From: Deltaproteobacteria bacterium | GTDB lineage: Bacteria > Desulfobacterota > DSM-4660 > Desulfatiglandales > HGW-15 | Length of the DNA: 6,101 nt | Assembly (NCBI GenBank): GCA_019308525.1 | Contig: JAFDIC010000404.1 | Span: forward strand, 1-6,101 | Reading direction: 5' to 3' | Shown here: positions 5,599-6,101 of the stretch, piece by piece | How positions within the stretch are numbered: the stretch's first letter is position 1 | Layout: each line of letters begins with the position of its first letter | Program-made: the position numbers and the translations under genes | The notes under the pieces: model-generated | Seen by the model: the letters and a program-made list of their open reading frames with translations, nothing else | The model's database searches: none | What the model was told of the DNA's origin: nothing

Positions 5599-6101
5599 TA
5601 CCAACCTCGTACTCCCTTTCAAGGAGTAATTCGCCGGATTGCCCGTATACCATTACCTTGATCGCGGTGGGTGGTTCGTCTCCGGGATTCAGGTCAATAA
5701 TTCCCCGTATGGGCTTGAATCTCTGGATGAGAAAGAGCTGGCCGCGGCGAAAGGAAAGGGGTATGCCGTTTTCAAGGTCTTCCCGGGGGGAAGTCCATTT
5801 CCGCGGAAAGGTCCCGTCCTTGCTCTTCGCCATTATGTGGACATATCCCCCAACCGGATTCTCTCCCTCCTTCAAGTTGACCACCCTGAAGTTGACTGTC
5901 ATACGTAACCCTTCTTTCTGAATTACCATGTCTTTGATATCCACTAGATCGGAGATTGTCCTTTCTCCCGCCTTGTTCCCTTCAACGCCCCTGCCTTTGA
6001 AGGATCTTGTAGATACGGGCTTCTCCCCCTCTTTTTCCTTGGCTTCCAGGTTTCGAATATAGTCTTCCAAGATAGCCACCCTTTGGTATGTCTTCTGAAG
6101 A
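5588..6101 (-). CDS. Conserved-looking protein of unknown function, 5' end outside the window
   Basis: The frame is open from the right edge to a TGA at 5590-5588, about 170 codons. A GTG at 6079 could start it, but the codons before it (LQKTYQR) continue the same heptad-like helix, LQKTYQRVAILEDYIRNLEA. The real start is therefore probably beyond the window, perhaps after a membrane anchor or more coiled coil. After the helix comes a charged linker, then a compact beta-rich domain with MTVNFRVVNLKEGENPVGGY, FRRGQLFLIQRFKPIRGIID and IKVMVYGQSGELLLEREYEV. That pattern suggests a small beta-sandwich. I do not recognise a named family or catalytic motif. The 11-base overlap with the carboxypeptidase start indicates one operon and perhaps a joint envelope function (inference). 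Confidence 0.75.
   Translation of the reverse strand, partial: LQKTYQRVAILEDYIRNLEAKEKEGEKPVSTRSFKGRGVEGNKAGERTISDLVDIKDMVIQKEGLRMTVNFRVVNLKEGENPVGGYVHIMAKSKDGTFPRKWTSPREDLENGIPLSFRRGQLFLIQRFKPIRGIIDLNPGDEPPTAIKVMVYGQSGELLLEREYEVGNGS

Noticed and set aside
5254..5661. Plus-strand open frame (135 codons) opposite the carboxypeptidase start.
   Set aside because: It is antisense to the signal peptide and zinc-binding motifs of the M99 gene, with no start signal or family-like pattern.

Overview
The window looks like chromosomal DNA of a diderm (Gram-negative) bacterium of moderate G+C. An LptC-like inner-membrane protein implies an LPS-type outer membrane. The RNB nuclease and the M99 carboxypeptidase are of kinds I associate with Desulfobacterota (former Deltaproteobacteria). 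That placement is an inference from protein style, not from a marker gene.

Layout. (1) Bases 1-199 (+) hold an open frame running in from the left edge that I cannot name. (2) 269-1051 (+) encodes a 260-residue membrane-anchored protein with an LptC/OstA-like periplasmic part. (3) 1137-1569 (-) is a small exported-protein gene, unrecognised, that reads well only if one base is skipped, so it is frameshifted. (4) 1570-1776 is a divergent intergenic region with two TTGACA boxes back to back, one per strand. (5) 1777-3762 (+) is a complete 661-residue RNase II/RNase R-family nuclease with all four catalytic aspartates. (6) 3763-3874 is a short gap between convergent genes. (7) 5598-3875 (-) is a Csd4-type M99 peptidoglycan carboxypeptidase, split into two frames near 4960-4972. 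The zinc ligands lie in the first part. The catalytic Glu and three tandem beta-rich units lie in the second. (8) 6101-5588 (-) is a conserved-looking protein of unknown function whose start lies beyond the right edge. It overlaps the carboxypeptidase by 11 bases, so the two very likely form one minus-strand operon.

How the genes fit together. Two themes are visible: the cell envelope (LptC-like protein, wall-trimming carboxypeptidase, small exported protein) and RNA turnover (RNB nuclease). The LptC-like gene is not followed by lptA/lptB; it faces a convergent gene, so it is not in a classical lpt operon here. The carboxypeptidase belongs to the family that shapes helical and curved cells by trimming peptide stems.

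I found no mobile element, CRISPR array, tRNA or rRNA, and nothing that amounts to a new defence or mobile system. The points most worth checking are the two frame disruptions (real decay or assembly indels), the triplicated C-terminal architecture of the M99 protein, the symmetrical divergent promoter pair, and the unknown protein coupled to the carboxypeptidase.
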